A DNA stretch of 24,480 nt from Desulfosarcina sp. (GTDB lineage: Bacteria; Desulfobacterota; Desulfobacteria; Desulfobacterales; Desulfosarcinaceae), in NCBI GenBank assembly GCA_030642405.1, contig DAOWNV010000004.1, forward strand, positions 1-24,480. Direction: 5' to 3'. The notes beneath the pieces were generated by a model that worked only from the letters and a program-made list of their open reading frames with translations, searched no databases and was not told where the DNA came from. The position numbers were made by a program, and so were the translations under genes. Positions within the stretch are counted from its first letter, which is position 1. Each line of letters starts with the position of its first letter. This document shows, in pieces, positions 7,505-17,100 of this stretch.

Positions 7505-9520
7505 TTATACCGGCCTCAAAACAAATCCACTGCGCGACGGCAGATAAAGGGAGAGCTGAAATCCCAACGGGTTGTTTTTCTCCTGCAAGGTTCGGTGTAC
7601 TTGACCGGAAATAAGCCGCCCATGTCCGCCAATAACTGTTTCATCCGTATCTAATTCCAGTTTGTAGGATCCACCTGGAGCTGGGATCGAGTATCCTGGA
7701 AAAGATTGAACCGGATGAAAGTTGAATACAAAAATCCAGGATGAACGAGAAAACGCAAGGACTTTATCCTGGTTATGTTCCCACAACAATGACGGTTCTT
7801 CCCCGGAAAAAAAATCGGTTTCATTTAGCAAAGTAACCATCCGTCGATCAAACTCGGATAGGAACCTATATTTGAGTTGGGGATCGTCTACTAAATGCCA
7901 CTGCCGCCTGGCGTACTTCATACTCCAGCCGTTTCCTTCCCGAGGAAAATCAACCCAATCGGGGTGGCCGAATTCGTTCCCCATGAAATTCAAATATCCG
8001 TTTCCCGCCGTGGTCAGGGTGATCAGGCGAATCATCTTATGCAGGGCCATGGAGCGGTCCACAATAATGTCCTGATCGTCAACGGACATGTGATCGTAAA
8101 TGGCAGCACCTGCCATTCGGAACATCAGGGTTTGGTCCCCCACCAGGGCCTGATCATGGGATTCAGCATAACTAATGGTTTTCTCCTCCGGCCGACGATT
8201 GGTCAACTCGTACCAAAGACCGCCCATGGGCCACTCTTCATCGACCCTCTCCTTGAGCAGTTTGATCCAATAATCGGGAACCCCCATGGCAAAGCGGCAA
8301 TCGAACCCGATCCCCCCATGGGAAATGGGCAATGCCAGCATCGGCATACCGCTGATGTCTTCCGCCACAGTGAGGGCATCAGGCCTGAGCTTATGGATCA
8401 CCTCGTTAGCCAGGGCCAAGTAGGCCAAGGCATCTTTATCCACCGATTCATTGAAATAGTCATTGTAACCGGAAAAGGCTTTTTCCATGCCATGATGTGT
8501 ATATAGCATGCTGGTGATACCGTCGAAACGAAATCCATCCACATGAAAAGTATCCAACCAATACCGGCAATTGGAAAGAAGAAAATGCAACACCTGGGCT
8601 TTTCCGTAATCAAAACAAAGGCTGTCCCAGGCATAGTGGTGTCCACGCTGCCCCTGATGAAAGTATTGAAATTCTGTTCCGTCGAAAAGCCCCAATCCCT
8701 CAACCGTATTTGAAACGGCATGGGAGTGAACGAGATCCATGATGACGGCAATGCCATGTTTGTGGGCCGAATCGATCAACGCCATGAGGTCTTCCGGAGG
8801 GCCGAATCGGGAAGACGGTGCGAAAAAGCTCGACACATGGTATCCGAATGAGGCGTAATAGGGATGCTCCTGAACAGCCATTAATTGAATCGTGTTATAT
8901 CCCGATTCAACAATTCTCGGTAGAACGTTCCGTGTAAATTCTTTCCAGGTACCTATTTTTTCCTCTTCCTGCGCCATTCCCACATGGGCCTCGTAAATCA
9001 GCGGGGAACGATCTGAACGCCTGAAGTTCGGACATCTCCATTGGTACGGTTCATCCGCTTCCCACACCTGAGCATTAAAAATCAAGGTGTCCGAATCCTG
9101 AACAACCCGGCGGGCATAGGCCGGAATCCGGTCCCCCTGCCCTCCGTCCCAATGAATGCGGAGTCGATACAGATCCTTGTGTGTCAAAACCTCTCCCGGA
9201 AGACGAATTTCCCATTGTCCCTCTTCGGGTAACCGAACAAGTGAAAAGGCGGGATCTTCCGACCAATTGGAAAAGTCTCCAATCAAATAAACATTCGTGG
9301 CATTGGGCGCCCATTCCCTGAAAACCCAACTATCCTTGTTTCGATGGAGTCCGAAATGCTCATGCCCGGAAGCCAACGTCAGTAAATCCGTTTGGTCATC
9401 GGTAATCCGGTCACGCACACCTTGGATATGCTGGAGCCGATGGACCAGCACCTGGCGATAATCACCGAGACAGGGATCTTTTTGGATCAGGGAATCTACA
9501 ATTGTTTCGATTGGAAGCAT
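7505..9520 (-). CDS. glgB: 1,4-alpha-glucan branching enzyme, eukaryote-like (GH13_8 type)
   Basis: The enzyme cuts alpha-1,4 chains and rejoins them as alpha-1,6 branches on glycogen. Of 671 residues, about 60-150 form the CBM48 domain (FREWAPNA, IGDFSNW) and about 175-560 the GH13 barrel. Catalytic motifs are intact: MDLVHSH (261-267), nucleophile D333 in DGFRFDG, acid/base E387 in VAEDIS, and D456 in ESHDQ. The segments GYHVSSFFAPSSRFG, DGITSMLYTHHG and NEFGHPDWVDFPREGNGWS are those of plant/animal starch and glycogen branching enzymes, so this belongs to the eukaryote-like GH13_8 group and not the usual E. coli-type GlgB. A short N-terminal extension (residues 1-50) precedes the CBM48. 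ATG 9520 has no clear Shine-Dalgarno sequence. The gene follows glgA by about 113 bases in the same direction. Confidence 0.93.
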   Translation of the reverse strand: MLPIETIVDSLIQKDPCLGDYRQVLVHRLQHIQGVRDRITDDQTDLLTLASGHEHFGLHRNKDSWVFREWAPNATNVYLIGDFSNWSEDPAFSLVRLPEEGQWEIRLPGEVLTHKDLYRLRIHWDGGQGDRIPAYARRVVQDSDTLIFNAQVWEADEPYQWRCPNFRRSDRSPLIYEAHVGMAQEEEKIGTWKEFTRNVLPRIVESGYNTIQLMAVQEHPYYASFGYHVSSFFAPSSRFGPPEDLMALIDSAHKHGIAVIMDLVHSHAVSNTVEGLGLFDGTEFQYFHQGQRGHHYAWDSLCFDYGKAQVLHFLLSNCRYWLDTFHVDGFRFDGITSMLYTHHGMEKAFSGYNDYFNESVDKDALAYLALANEVIHKLRPDALTVAEDISGMPMLALPISHGGIGFDCRFAMGVPDYWIKLLKERVDEEWPMGGLWYELTNRRPEEKTISYAESHDQALVGDQTLMFRMAGAAIYDHMSVDDQDIIVDRSMALHKMIRLITLTTAGNGYLNFMGNEFGHPDWVDFPREGNGWSMKYARRQWHLVDDPQLKYRFLSEFDRRMVTLLNETDFFSGEEPSLLWEHNQDKVLAFSRSSWIFVFNFHPVQSFPGYSIPAPGGSYKLELDTDETVIGGHGRLISGQVHRTLQEKNNPLGFQLSLYLPSRSGFVLRPV

Positions 9521-9633
9521 AGGTATAAGAATTTAGGAGTTTAGACAAAAAGCCGAAGGAAAATCGGAATAATACCTTCAATTTACATTTCTACCATCCG
9601 CCCTCTTCCCACTTTGGCCGTCATCCTTTCCGC

Positions 9634-11145
9634 CTAACTTATAAGCGGTCTCTTTAGCATCTTTTCATATAGGTTGATGTACTGCCTGGCCGTATTCGCA
9701 TGATTAAAGGATGCAGCACTTTCTTTCATGATCCGCTCGACTTGCTTGCATTTCACGGATTCCGGCATCGTGTAATAGTCCATGGCCTGCGAAACGGCCC
9801 AGTAGAGCCCAGCCGCGTCATAGGTCTCAAACAAAAATCCGTTGCCGAGACCTCGATGGGTATCCAAATGGGTGATGGTATCGTGGATGCCTCCGGTATC
9901 ATGGGCCACAGGGAGAGAGCCGTAAATGGGGGCGGTCATCTGTGGCAGACCACAAGGTTCAAACAGTGATGGCATAAGGATGAAATCGGAGGCGGCATAC
10001 GCCTGACGCTCCAAGCTTTCATTGAAATCGCATACGGCCACCCGGTTGTGAAAACCGTGTTGGTTAACGATATCCCGAAAAACCTGCTGATAATCGCCAT
10101 TGGCAACAAACACCACCTGAAGCGTATGGTCCCAGTAATTGGAAATAATACCGAAAAATGCCTCTGCCAGCAGCTGGCAGCCCTTTTGAATAGGATCTAG
10201 GCGCGACGGCCAGAAGAACAGCGGAGCGTTTTCGTCTTGAATCAGTCCCATTGTCTGTTGAAGATGCAGCTTGTTTTCCCGCTTGCCGATCGGATGGGTT
10301 GAGGCTGTGTAATTCCGAAAAATCTCTTTATCCGTTTCCGGATTGAAAGAAGGGTCGGGTGCGTTGAGAATTCCCGTACTGCATCCGGCATGGAATTTGT
10401 TGCTCAGTTCCTGACGAAGCGGCCATTCGATGAAATCATGGCGCCCTTCAACAATCTCTTCAAGAAACCGGGGGCTGACCGTGCTGACGAAGTGCGCGGC
10501 AAAGACACCTGAGGCAAGAAAGTCTACCGGGTTGCTTTCCCAGGCCTCTTCATAACTGTTTGAGAACCTTTCATAGTAAAGATGATCCCAGAAATAGGCG
10601 GCATCAATCCCACGATCCTCAATATGAGCAAGGGTGGCCTTCACCGTATGAATATTGTGGATGGTAAACAGGCAGGGAATGCCCAATTGCCGCGCCATGG
10701 CTGGTATTAGACCCGTCATCCAATCATTGCAGTGGATCAAGTCCGGCTTTACACGGGGAACGATATTGTTGATCACTTCTCTTTGATAAGCCAGCGACAG
10801 TTTTGTGTTTTCTCCACCGTAGGCCGAATATACACGGTTCAAATAAAAAAAAGCACGATCTTCAGCCAAATGAACCCGGTCGTCGGGCATGACATTTCGA
10901 ATGGTCCACTGTTCCCGTTCAAGAAAAGGGGTCAGGCGATCGTGGAAAATAGACCGATAGTCCGGTATAGCTATGTGGACGTCGGCCCCTTCTTCGAAAA
11001 GTGCACTGACAAGTGCCGCAGAAACGTCAGCTAAACCGCCGGCTTTGGCGGTAAGGTGCCGTGAAAAATTCCCCATTCGATGGGGCAGATAGGTCACTTC
11101 AGGCGTAACAATCAGTACCCGGGGGTTCCGCTTTGCCGAAGGCAT
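9634..11145 (-). CDS. glgA: Glycogen synthase (GT5)
   Basis: GlgA extends alpha-1,4-glucan chains, normally from ADP-glucose. The 503-residue chain is a GT-B fold. The N-terminal nucleotide-sugar motif KAGGLADV starts at K34; HCNDWMTGLIP (138-148) and GILNAPD (258-264) fit the N-domain/linker; FFWPSRLDPIQKG (310-322) has the R315/K321 pair; SLFEPCGL (393-400) holds the catalytic-site glutamate E396; HDTGGIHDT follows. Between TPEV and KAGGL there is an insertion of about 13 residues relative to E. coli GlgA, which I believe is typical of one clade of bacterial synthases. ATG 11145 has TAGGAG seven bases upstream. It lies 46 bases after glgP on the same strand. No glgC (ADP-glucose pyrophosphorylase) is in the window; whether ADP- or UDP-glucose is used cannot be read from sequence. 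Confidence 0.93.
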   Translation of the reverse strand: MPSAKRNPRVLIVTPEVTYLPHRMGNFSRHLTAKAGGLADVSAALVSALFEEGADVHIAIPDYRSIFHDRLTPFLEREQWTIRNVMPDDRVHLAEDRAFFYLNRVYSAYGGENTKLSLAYQREVINNIVPRVKPDLIHCNDWMTGLIPAMARQLGIPCLFTIHNIHTVKATLAHIEDRGIDAAYFWDHLYYERFSNSYEEAWESNPVDFLASGVFAAHFVSTVSPRFLEEIVEGRHDFIEWPLRQELSNKFHAGCSTGILNAPDPSFNPETDKEIFRNYTASTHPIGKRENKLHLQQTMGLIQDENAPLFFWPSRLDPIQKGCQLLAEAFFGIISNYWDHTLQVVFVANGDYQQVFRDIVNQHGFHNRVAVCDFNESLERQAYAASDFILMPSLFEPCGLPQMTAPIYGSLPVAHDTGGIHDTITHLDTHRGLGNGFLFETYDAAGLYWAVSQAMDYYTMPESVKCKQVERIMKESAASFNHANTARQYINLYEKMLKRPLIS

Positions 11146-11191
11146 TGTATGCTCCTATGACAGTTGATATAATAAATGGTGCATTTTTCGC

Positions 11192-13738
11192 TTAAGCCCA
11201 GGTTACCAACTTCGGCCTGAACTTGATCCATTCATCCGCATTAGGCGTCACCCGAACCGTGAAACCATATCGACCCGAATCCGTACATGGCAATTGGATG
11301 CTGTATAGGTACGTATTCGCCGATCGCTCCTCTTTTAGGGACATCAACTTCACCCTGGGAGATTCAAGCTGGTCCACATGTCGCACCTTGCCGTAATACA
11401 GCTCCACATTCAGCTCTTCCGGTAGGAGCTCACCGGTGTTCACAACTGTAGTCACTTCAAAAGATTGGTTTACCAGAAATGGTCCCTTTTCACTATTTAC
11501 TGGGGGTTCGACTGTGATTTGGTCCCATTTCGCCAAATAACGATGATGCAGTTCTTTTAATTGCCGGGCTTGGAAACCCCCATCGGCGACAAGTTGTTCA
11601 AATTGTCTATTTGCCGGCAGATAAAAGCGTTTTTCATATTCCGAAACCATGCGCAGGCTGCAGAACTGCGACATGGCCATTTTCATTGATGCCTTCATCA
11701 TTTTCAGCCACACCTTGGGCGTTCCGCCTGCAGTGCGATCGTAGTAAAGGGGTGCCACTTCGTTTTCGATAATATTGTACAACGCCTGGCTTTCCACGGC
11801 ATCCTGATACTCCTGGTCCTCGTATTCTTCGCCATTGCCGATGCACCAGCCCAACTTCGGGCTGTACCCCTCACACCACCAGCCATCCAGAATGCTTACA
11901 TTGAGTACACCGTTTAGAGCTGCCTTCATCCCGGAAGTACCGCATGCCTCTAAGGGACGGCGGGGTGTGTTCAGCCAAATGTCCGCCCCTTGTACCAGGC
12001 AGCGTGCAATGTGCATGTCATAATCCTCAAGAAAAACGAATCTATGACGCAAATTGGAATGCCGCCCGAAATCCACAAGGCTTTTGATAATTCCTTTTCC
12101 CTCGTTATCCTTGGGATGTGCTTTTCCCGCAAAAATGAATTGGACGGGCCGATCCTGCGAATTGATGATGGACTCCAACCGGTCCGGATCTTGAAAGATG
12201 AGGTGAGCTCGTTTATAAGTGGCAAAACGTCGGGCAAAGGCGATGGTCAGGGTGTCCTTATCCAATACGGATTCCACAGATTTCATTACATGCAGCGGCG
12301 CGTTGCGGCGGGCATATTGATTATGCATCAATTCACGAACCGTTCGTATCAAGCGGGAACGGCACATTTCATGGGCCTGCCACAGCTCCTCATCAAAGAT
12401 GTCCTGAATACGGTTTGCGTTTTCAGGGATGGTGGACCCCATACTCCATTGAGGTCCTAGGAATTGTTCATATAGTCGTACAATCTCAGGTGCCAGAACC
12501 GTTGGAATGTGGACCCCGTTGGTAATGTGGGTGATGGGTGTTTCCTCATCGGCCCGGGTTGGCCAGATGTGGGACCACATGCGACGTGCCACCTGACCGT
12601 GAAGTTCACTGACCCCGTTGATGTATTGGGAGGTGTGCAAACCCAGAATAAACATGGAAAATGGAGATTCCGGAGAAGCGCCATCTGCTTGTCCAAGGGC
12701 CACCAGTTGATCGGCATCCATTTTAAACGACGCTTCATAGGGTTTAAGGTAGGGTTTAACCAACGCAGGCGGGAATTCGTCATGGCCTGCCGCAACCGGC
12801 GTATGTGTTGTGAACACCGTTGTTCTCGGGATAATCTCGCGTGCCGTATCAAGATCGATATCGTATCGTTCCATAACCATACGAAGCCTTTCCAATCCGA
12901 CAAAAGCACAATGCCCTTCGTTCATGTGACATACGCTGGGCCAGATCCCTAGTGCATCCAGAGCCCGCATACCGCCAATCCCAAGTAGTACCTCCTGGGC
13001 CAGCCGGATATGCGATTCTCCGGAATAAAGACGTGCGGTAATATCACGGATTTCGGGAGGATTCTCTTGCAGGTTCGTATCCAGCAAAGCCAAAGAAACA
13101 CGACCAACACAAATTGTCCAAACCTGTGCCGCGATATCGTGACCATGACTGGTTATACGGATTACCAGATCATTTCCATTGTTATCCTTTTCTCTTAGCA
13201 ATGGTAAATGAAACAGGTCCGTTTCAGGATAACGCTCCTGCTGCCATCCATCCCGATCCAAATATTGTCTGAAAAATCCTTCACGATAGAGAAGTCCCAC
13301 CCCAACAAGGGGAATCTTCAACCCAGAGGCGGCCTTGAGTTGGTCGCCGGCAAGAATACCAAGACCACCGGAAAAAAGGGGAAGGGTCTCATGGATCCCG
13401 AACTCCATTGAAAAATAAGCCACAGTCTCCCCGGAACGCCATGGGCTCACCTTGTGGTTTTGTTCCAGTACCCTTTTTTCAAAATGTTCCTGAACCTGCG
13501 CGATATGTGAAAGATAACTATCACTATTTGCCAATCTCTCCAGTCGTTCCTGGGTGGCCAAGGTTCCAAGAATAATGGGATTTCTGCCTGACTGTTCCCA
13601 TAAACGAGGACTCACTCGTCTAAACAGCTCAATGGCATCCTGGTTCCAGCTCCACCAGAGATTGCGCGACAATGTTCCTAAAAAAGAGAGAGGTTCGGGA
13701 ATATCAGGAAAAACTTGGAAAGTTTGAATCAATCTCAT
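11192..13738 (-). CDS. glgP: Alpha-glucan (glycogen) phosphorylase, TIGR02094 type
   Basis: GlgP releases glucose-1-phosphate from non-reducing ends of glycogen using phosphate and PLP. The 848-residue protein starts with a DUF3417-type segment (RNLWWSWNQDAIELFRR, about 25-41) typical of the TIGR02094 phosphorylases, distinct from the E. coli MalP/GlgP and animal type. Active-site segments are MEFGIHETLPLFSGGLGILAG, HMNEGH (271-276), THITNGVH and EACGTSGMKAALNG, where K605 is the PLP lysine. The last 100 residues form the extra C-terminal beta domain of this subgroup. I start at ATG 13738, which follows CAGGAG with seven-base spacing; an upstream in-frame TTG at 13756 would put that ribosome-binding site inside the coding region. 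The start lies 35 bases downstream of the CBM48 gene. Confidence 0.94.
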   Translation of the reverse strand: MRLIQTFQVFPDIPEPLSFLGTLSRNLWWSWNQDAIELFRRVSPRLWEQSGRNPIILGTLATQERLERLANSDSYLSHIAQVQEHFEKRVLEQNHKVSPWRSGETVAYFSMEFGIHETLPLFSGGLGILAGDQLKAASGLKIPLVGVGLLYREGFFRQYLDRDGWQQERYPETDLFHLPLLREKDNNGNDLVIRITSHGHDIAAQVWTICVGRVSLALLDTNLQENPPEIRDITARLYSGESHIRLAQEVLLGIGGMRALDALGIWPSVCHMNEGHCAFVGLERLRMVMERYDIDLDTAREIIPRTTVFTTHTPVAAGHDEFPPALVKPYLKPYEASFKMDADQLVALGQADGASPESPFSMFILGLHTSQYINGVSELHGQVARRMWSHIWPTRADEETPITHITNGVHIPTVLAPEIVRLYEQFLGPQWSMGSTIPENANRIQDIFDEELWQAHEMCRSRLIRTVRELMHNQYARRNAPLHVMKSVESVLDKDTLTIAFARRFATYKRAHLIFQDPDRLESIINSQDRPVQFIFAGKAHPKDNEGKGIIKSLVDFGRHSNLRHRFVFLEDYDMHIARCLVQGADIWLNTPRRPLEACGTSGMKAALNGVLNVSILDGWWCEGYSPKLGWCIGNGEEYEDQEYQDAVESQALYNIIENEVAPLYYDRTAGGTPKVWLKMMKASMKMAMSQFCSLRMVSEYEKRFYLPANRQFEQLVADGGFQARQLKELHHRYLAKWDQITVEPPVNSEKGPFLVNQSFEVTTVVNTGELLPEELNVELYYGKVRHVDQLESPRVKLMSLKEERSANTYLYSIQLPCTDSGRYGFTVRVTPNADEWIKFRPKLVTWA

Positions 13739-13773
13739 GACATATCTCCTGGGCAATCATTATTGATTCTTCG

Positions 13774-14082
13774 CTATACCACGACAACGGAGTTTTCACA
13801 GTCCCCAAATGCGCTTTTGACATACTTATCCGCTTCCCAATCGTTTTCCCAACTGATCTGATCGATCAGGTAGCGAAACTGGTAGTCTCGGCCCGGGGGC
13901 AAATCCAAAACAACTTTGAATTCACCGCTTTTAAGCCTCTGCATGGGTGTTTCGACCACACTCCAGTTATTAAAATCTCCCACGATATGAACAGCTTTTG
14001 CTTTTGGCACAGCAACCTTGGGTAAACGAAAAGTAACTTTACACGCATTTCTGGTTTTAAGATACTGTTTTCTCAAACTCAC
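13774..14082 (-). CDS. Stand-alone CBM48 / AMPK-beta-like glycogen-binding domain protein
   Basis: The entire 102-residue protein is one carbohydrate-binding module of the isoamylase-N/AMPK-beta type. VHIVGDFNNW (31-40) with W40 is the hallmark strand-loop, followed by GEFKVVLDLPPGRDYQFRYLID (53-74) and WENDW with W78 and W82, then a C-terminal beta strand. Surface tryptophans in these positions stack on glucan in characterised modules. There is no catalytic domain, signal peptide or membrane segment. Short lysine/arginine-rich N-terminus (RKQYLKTR). The start is GTG 14082 with GGGAGGT five bases upstream. It lies between the debranching enzyme and phosphorylase genes, so it probably acts on glycogen as an anchor, targeting subunit or regulator; that role is inference. 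Similar small proteins occur in other bacteria, generally uncharacterised. Confidence 0.85.
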   Translation of the reverse strand: MSLRKQYLKTRNACKVTFRLPKVAVPKAKAVHIVGDFNNWSVVETPMQRLKSGEFKVVLDLPPGRDYQFRYLIDQISWENDWEADKYVKSAFGDCENSVVVV

Positions 14083-14112
14083 AACGCACCTCCCATCAGA
14101 AGATTAATTTTA

Positions 14113-14139
14113 ATTATAAAGCCGTAAGTTAATTGAAAA
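14113..14139 (-). promoter_or_regulatory. Possible sigma-70-type promoter for CBM48-glgP-glgA-glgB
   Basis: Reading on the minus strand, TATAAT (14113-14118) is a perfect -10 match in an AT-rich stretch of the 109-base gap upstream of the CBM48 gene. The best -35 candidate is TTTTCA (14134-14139), but the 15-base spacing is shorter than optimal. If real, it would let phosphorylase, synthase and branching enzyme be made independently of the debranching enzyme. Confidence 0.35.
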
Positions 14140-14191
14140 ACCTCCAAACGATGGTATTCGAAAAATTTAGTGATTCAGGTTCATGGGTTGC

Positions 14192-17100
14192 TCAAGATGA
14201 ATAATGGGATACTTTTCTTTCAATTTTCATCCACACCCGCAACAGTTCGCTAACCCCCCACGCCTGAGCATCGCACCCGCGTTGTTGATGCGGTGCGTCT
14301 CCGTCGACGATTTCCGGCACGTGCCCGACACACCCGTCATTAACCAATCGGCTGCTGCTGGCCAACAAAGCCAGGGCGGTATTGTATTCGCCAGGCCCAA
14401 AGCAATCCGCCCAGGCTTCACAAAAGCTGGGAAACACCCAGGTCCAGGCCGTTCCGTTATGGTAAGCCGGTTTCCGATGGGTATCCTCATCCCCTTCATA
14501 GGTACCGATATAGGGCATAGACGGCTCATTGACTAATGTGCCATGGTGATAAATCGGCAATTCCGGTTCAACTAAGCGGTCAGCCAAACTTCGAATGGCC
14601 CCTGGTACTAGTAATTCCTGGCAGACATGCAATACTTTTTCAACAACGGTTCGATCCTGTACGGCTCCAAGCGTAAGGGCGAAAAGCTGGTTGGGCCTCA
14701 ACGCATTGTCAGGTACCGCGTTACCGGCAGGCGTACCGGGTAAAGCGTGCAGGCAATCGGACAAGTATCCCTCATCTTCCAACAAAAAAAGATCAAGAAT
14801 TGATTGCTTTACTTGTTTGGACAATTGTTGCCAGCTTTGCCGTTGATCCGGTGCATCCACACGTCCCAGATAATCAAGGGCCGCGTACCACAAGGCCTGA
14901 ATCTCAATGGGATATCCCTGGCGTGGTGTCCCCGCCGGATGGTTGGTGTCCATCCAGGTAAAATGCGACGGACTGAAAATTAATCCCGTTTCCCCGTCCA
15001 TGACAATCCCGTTCGGAGTACCGGTTTGGATAGTTTTGGCAATGGATCTTAAAACGGTTAACAAGGAGCGCCCCCCGCAATCGGTAGAAAGCAGTTCTTC
15101 CTGGCCAAGGACTGCTCCCAACTCATCGCTGATCCGAAAAAGCCACAAAGGGGCGTCAGAGGTATCCCGGTTTCCTGTGTCGTTCCCACGGATCATATTG
15201 GGAATAGTACCATTTTCCTCAAAAGCACTGAACTGTTGAATAATGGTCTTTGCCTCCTCGTAACGCCCAGCGGCAATAACTCCCCGGACCACAATCAGGG
15301 TATCTCTCCCCCAATCCAGAAACCAGGGATAGCCGGCAATAACCGTAGCATACTGGTCCCGTTTCACGATATATTGATCCAGTGCCTTTGTCAGCGCAGA
15401 AACCGGTGGCTCCCATCGGGGCGATGTCTCGAAAAAAGAACTGATCCGTTGCTGCAGGGGCGCAGGCCCATCCGGTATTGCCTGTTCATCCTCTGGAACC
15501 ACGGCGGTAAGAATTTCGCTATCCCCCCCCGCCAATAGTCCGGAAAAGTAGCCCGGACTGAAGAGGTCTGAATTCGGATCCTCCCCCCGTTGTGCTTCTT
15601 TTGGATGATAAACCATATACTGCCATTCCGGCTCAACAAAAAAAATGGATTGCTGGGTGGAAACATCAAGAAAATGACCATGATCGGGATTAAAACGGAA
15701 CCCTTTTTCCCGAGCGGTAATGGAAGACGGATAGTGGTGCTCCAACCCGGTATACGCTTTTGTGGTCTCATGGAAATTGCGGTCTTCGATATCCGGCCGG
15801 AGAATGAGCGTCACCGGCCGGCTGTCGGCTAAGCGATCTTTTTTACCCTTTGAGGGATGTCGGTAGAACACCATTTCAATCCTGTTTTTTCCCGGGATCA
15901 TATACAGGCCGATACTTAAAACGATGTGCTGTCCCTGCCCCAACGGAATATGGTATGTCCAGGCACCCCACCCATCGAAATCAAAGCCGAACGCGTCCAG
16001 GCAGTCCTGGCCGATCTCCTGAGAAAATCCTTGAAAGACTATCCATCCCCGCAGCCGGGACAATAGGATGCGTCGATCCTCGGGAACCGATGGATTCAAG
16101 TTGGCCGCCAACAACGCATCGTATCGGCTGGGCAACCTGTCCCAATGGGCATGGGCACGGGCCATACCGCCTCGTCCATTGGTGCCGAGCATGTGTTTCT
16201 CGGCAAGCTCCCTGCGCGGCCGGCTAAACATCTTTTTCACCCTGACGTTGTTGTGTGGCGTCAGATACAAAAGAGGTACTTCGCAGTGATTGCAACCCGA
16301 AGGTTCATAAACGGAAAGCCTTAACAATTGTGGTTTTTGTCTACCGGCAACCGGCAGAGGGCTGAACAGGACAAATGCGCTGTCGTCAGCACCCGTCATG
16401 CTCTCTTCCACAGATAGGGTCGTTTGGTTTTCGACAATGGATGCCCGAAAGGGGTGGTCGGCATGGACAAACAGAAAATGATTCGGCGGTATCATTACCT
16501 CGCGGCGTAAATCCTCAGGATACTGCCAGGTCACCGTTCGAGGCGAAACGCTGTCAGGATTCAACGATCGGCAATAATCCAGTGGGGATTCATACAAACG
16601 GGTGGCCGCCTGGTGCGGATCCCAATCTCCCATGTCCCTTTCCCCGTTGTAAAAGCGCCACACTTCCAGGGCCTTTGCACGAAGTCGTTGCTCCCGGCAT
16701 CGGTCCGGAATACGCAAAGTTTGTTTCTCTGCCGTAACAACCAGTTCCAAATCATTCGGATTATCCGTTAAACAAAACACCTGGCCCGGTGACAAAAAAA
16801 TGGATGCGATCTCCCCATCCTCTTCAAACAATGCCTGTTGACCGGTAAGCAAATCCATCGCCCGATCCCCTTTGATCGGCGACTGATTTTTCGGCCAGGC
16901 AATGGTGGTGGACGAATCCGCATCCAGGTTGGCCACAACCAAAAGCCCCCTGCCATCCGCCTCCCACCGGCGGGCGGCAACAATGGCATTTCCATCCCCT
17001 TTCTGAATCATCTCGACGTGAACAGGATAAAAAAAGGCAGGGTGAACCGTCAGCAGGGCATGGAGCCGCCTAAGATGGTCCACCAGGTTGTCCGGACTTC

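Noticed and set aside
7895..8506. Long open frame (203 codons) on the plus strand opposite the branching enzyme gene
   Set aside because: It is antisense to conserved GH13 catalytic sequence and its translation resembles no family; a shadow frame.
9551..9566. Terminator-like element between glgA and glgB on the minus strand
   Set aside because: The stem is only four bases (CCGA/TCGG), although CTTTTTG follows; too weak, and genes on both sides appear to form one unit.
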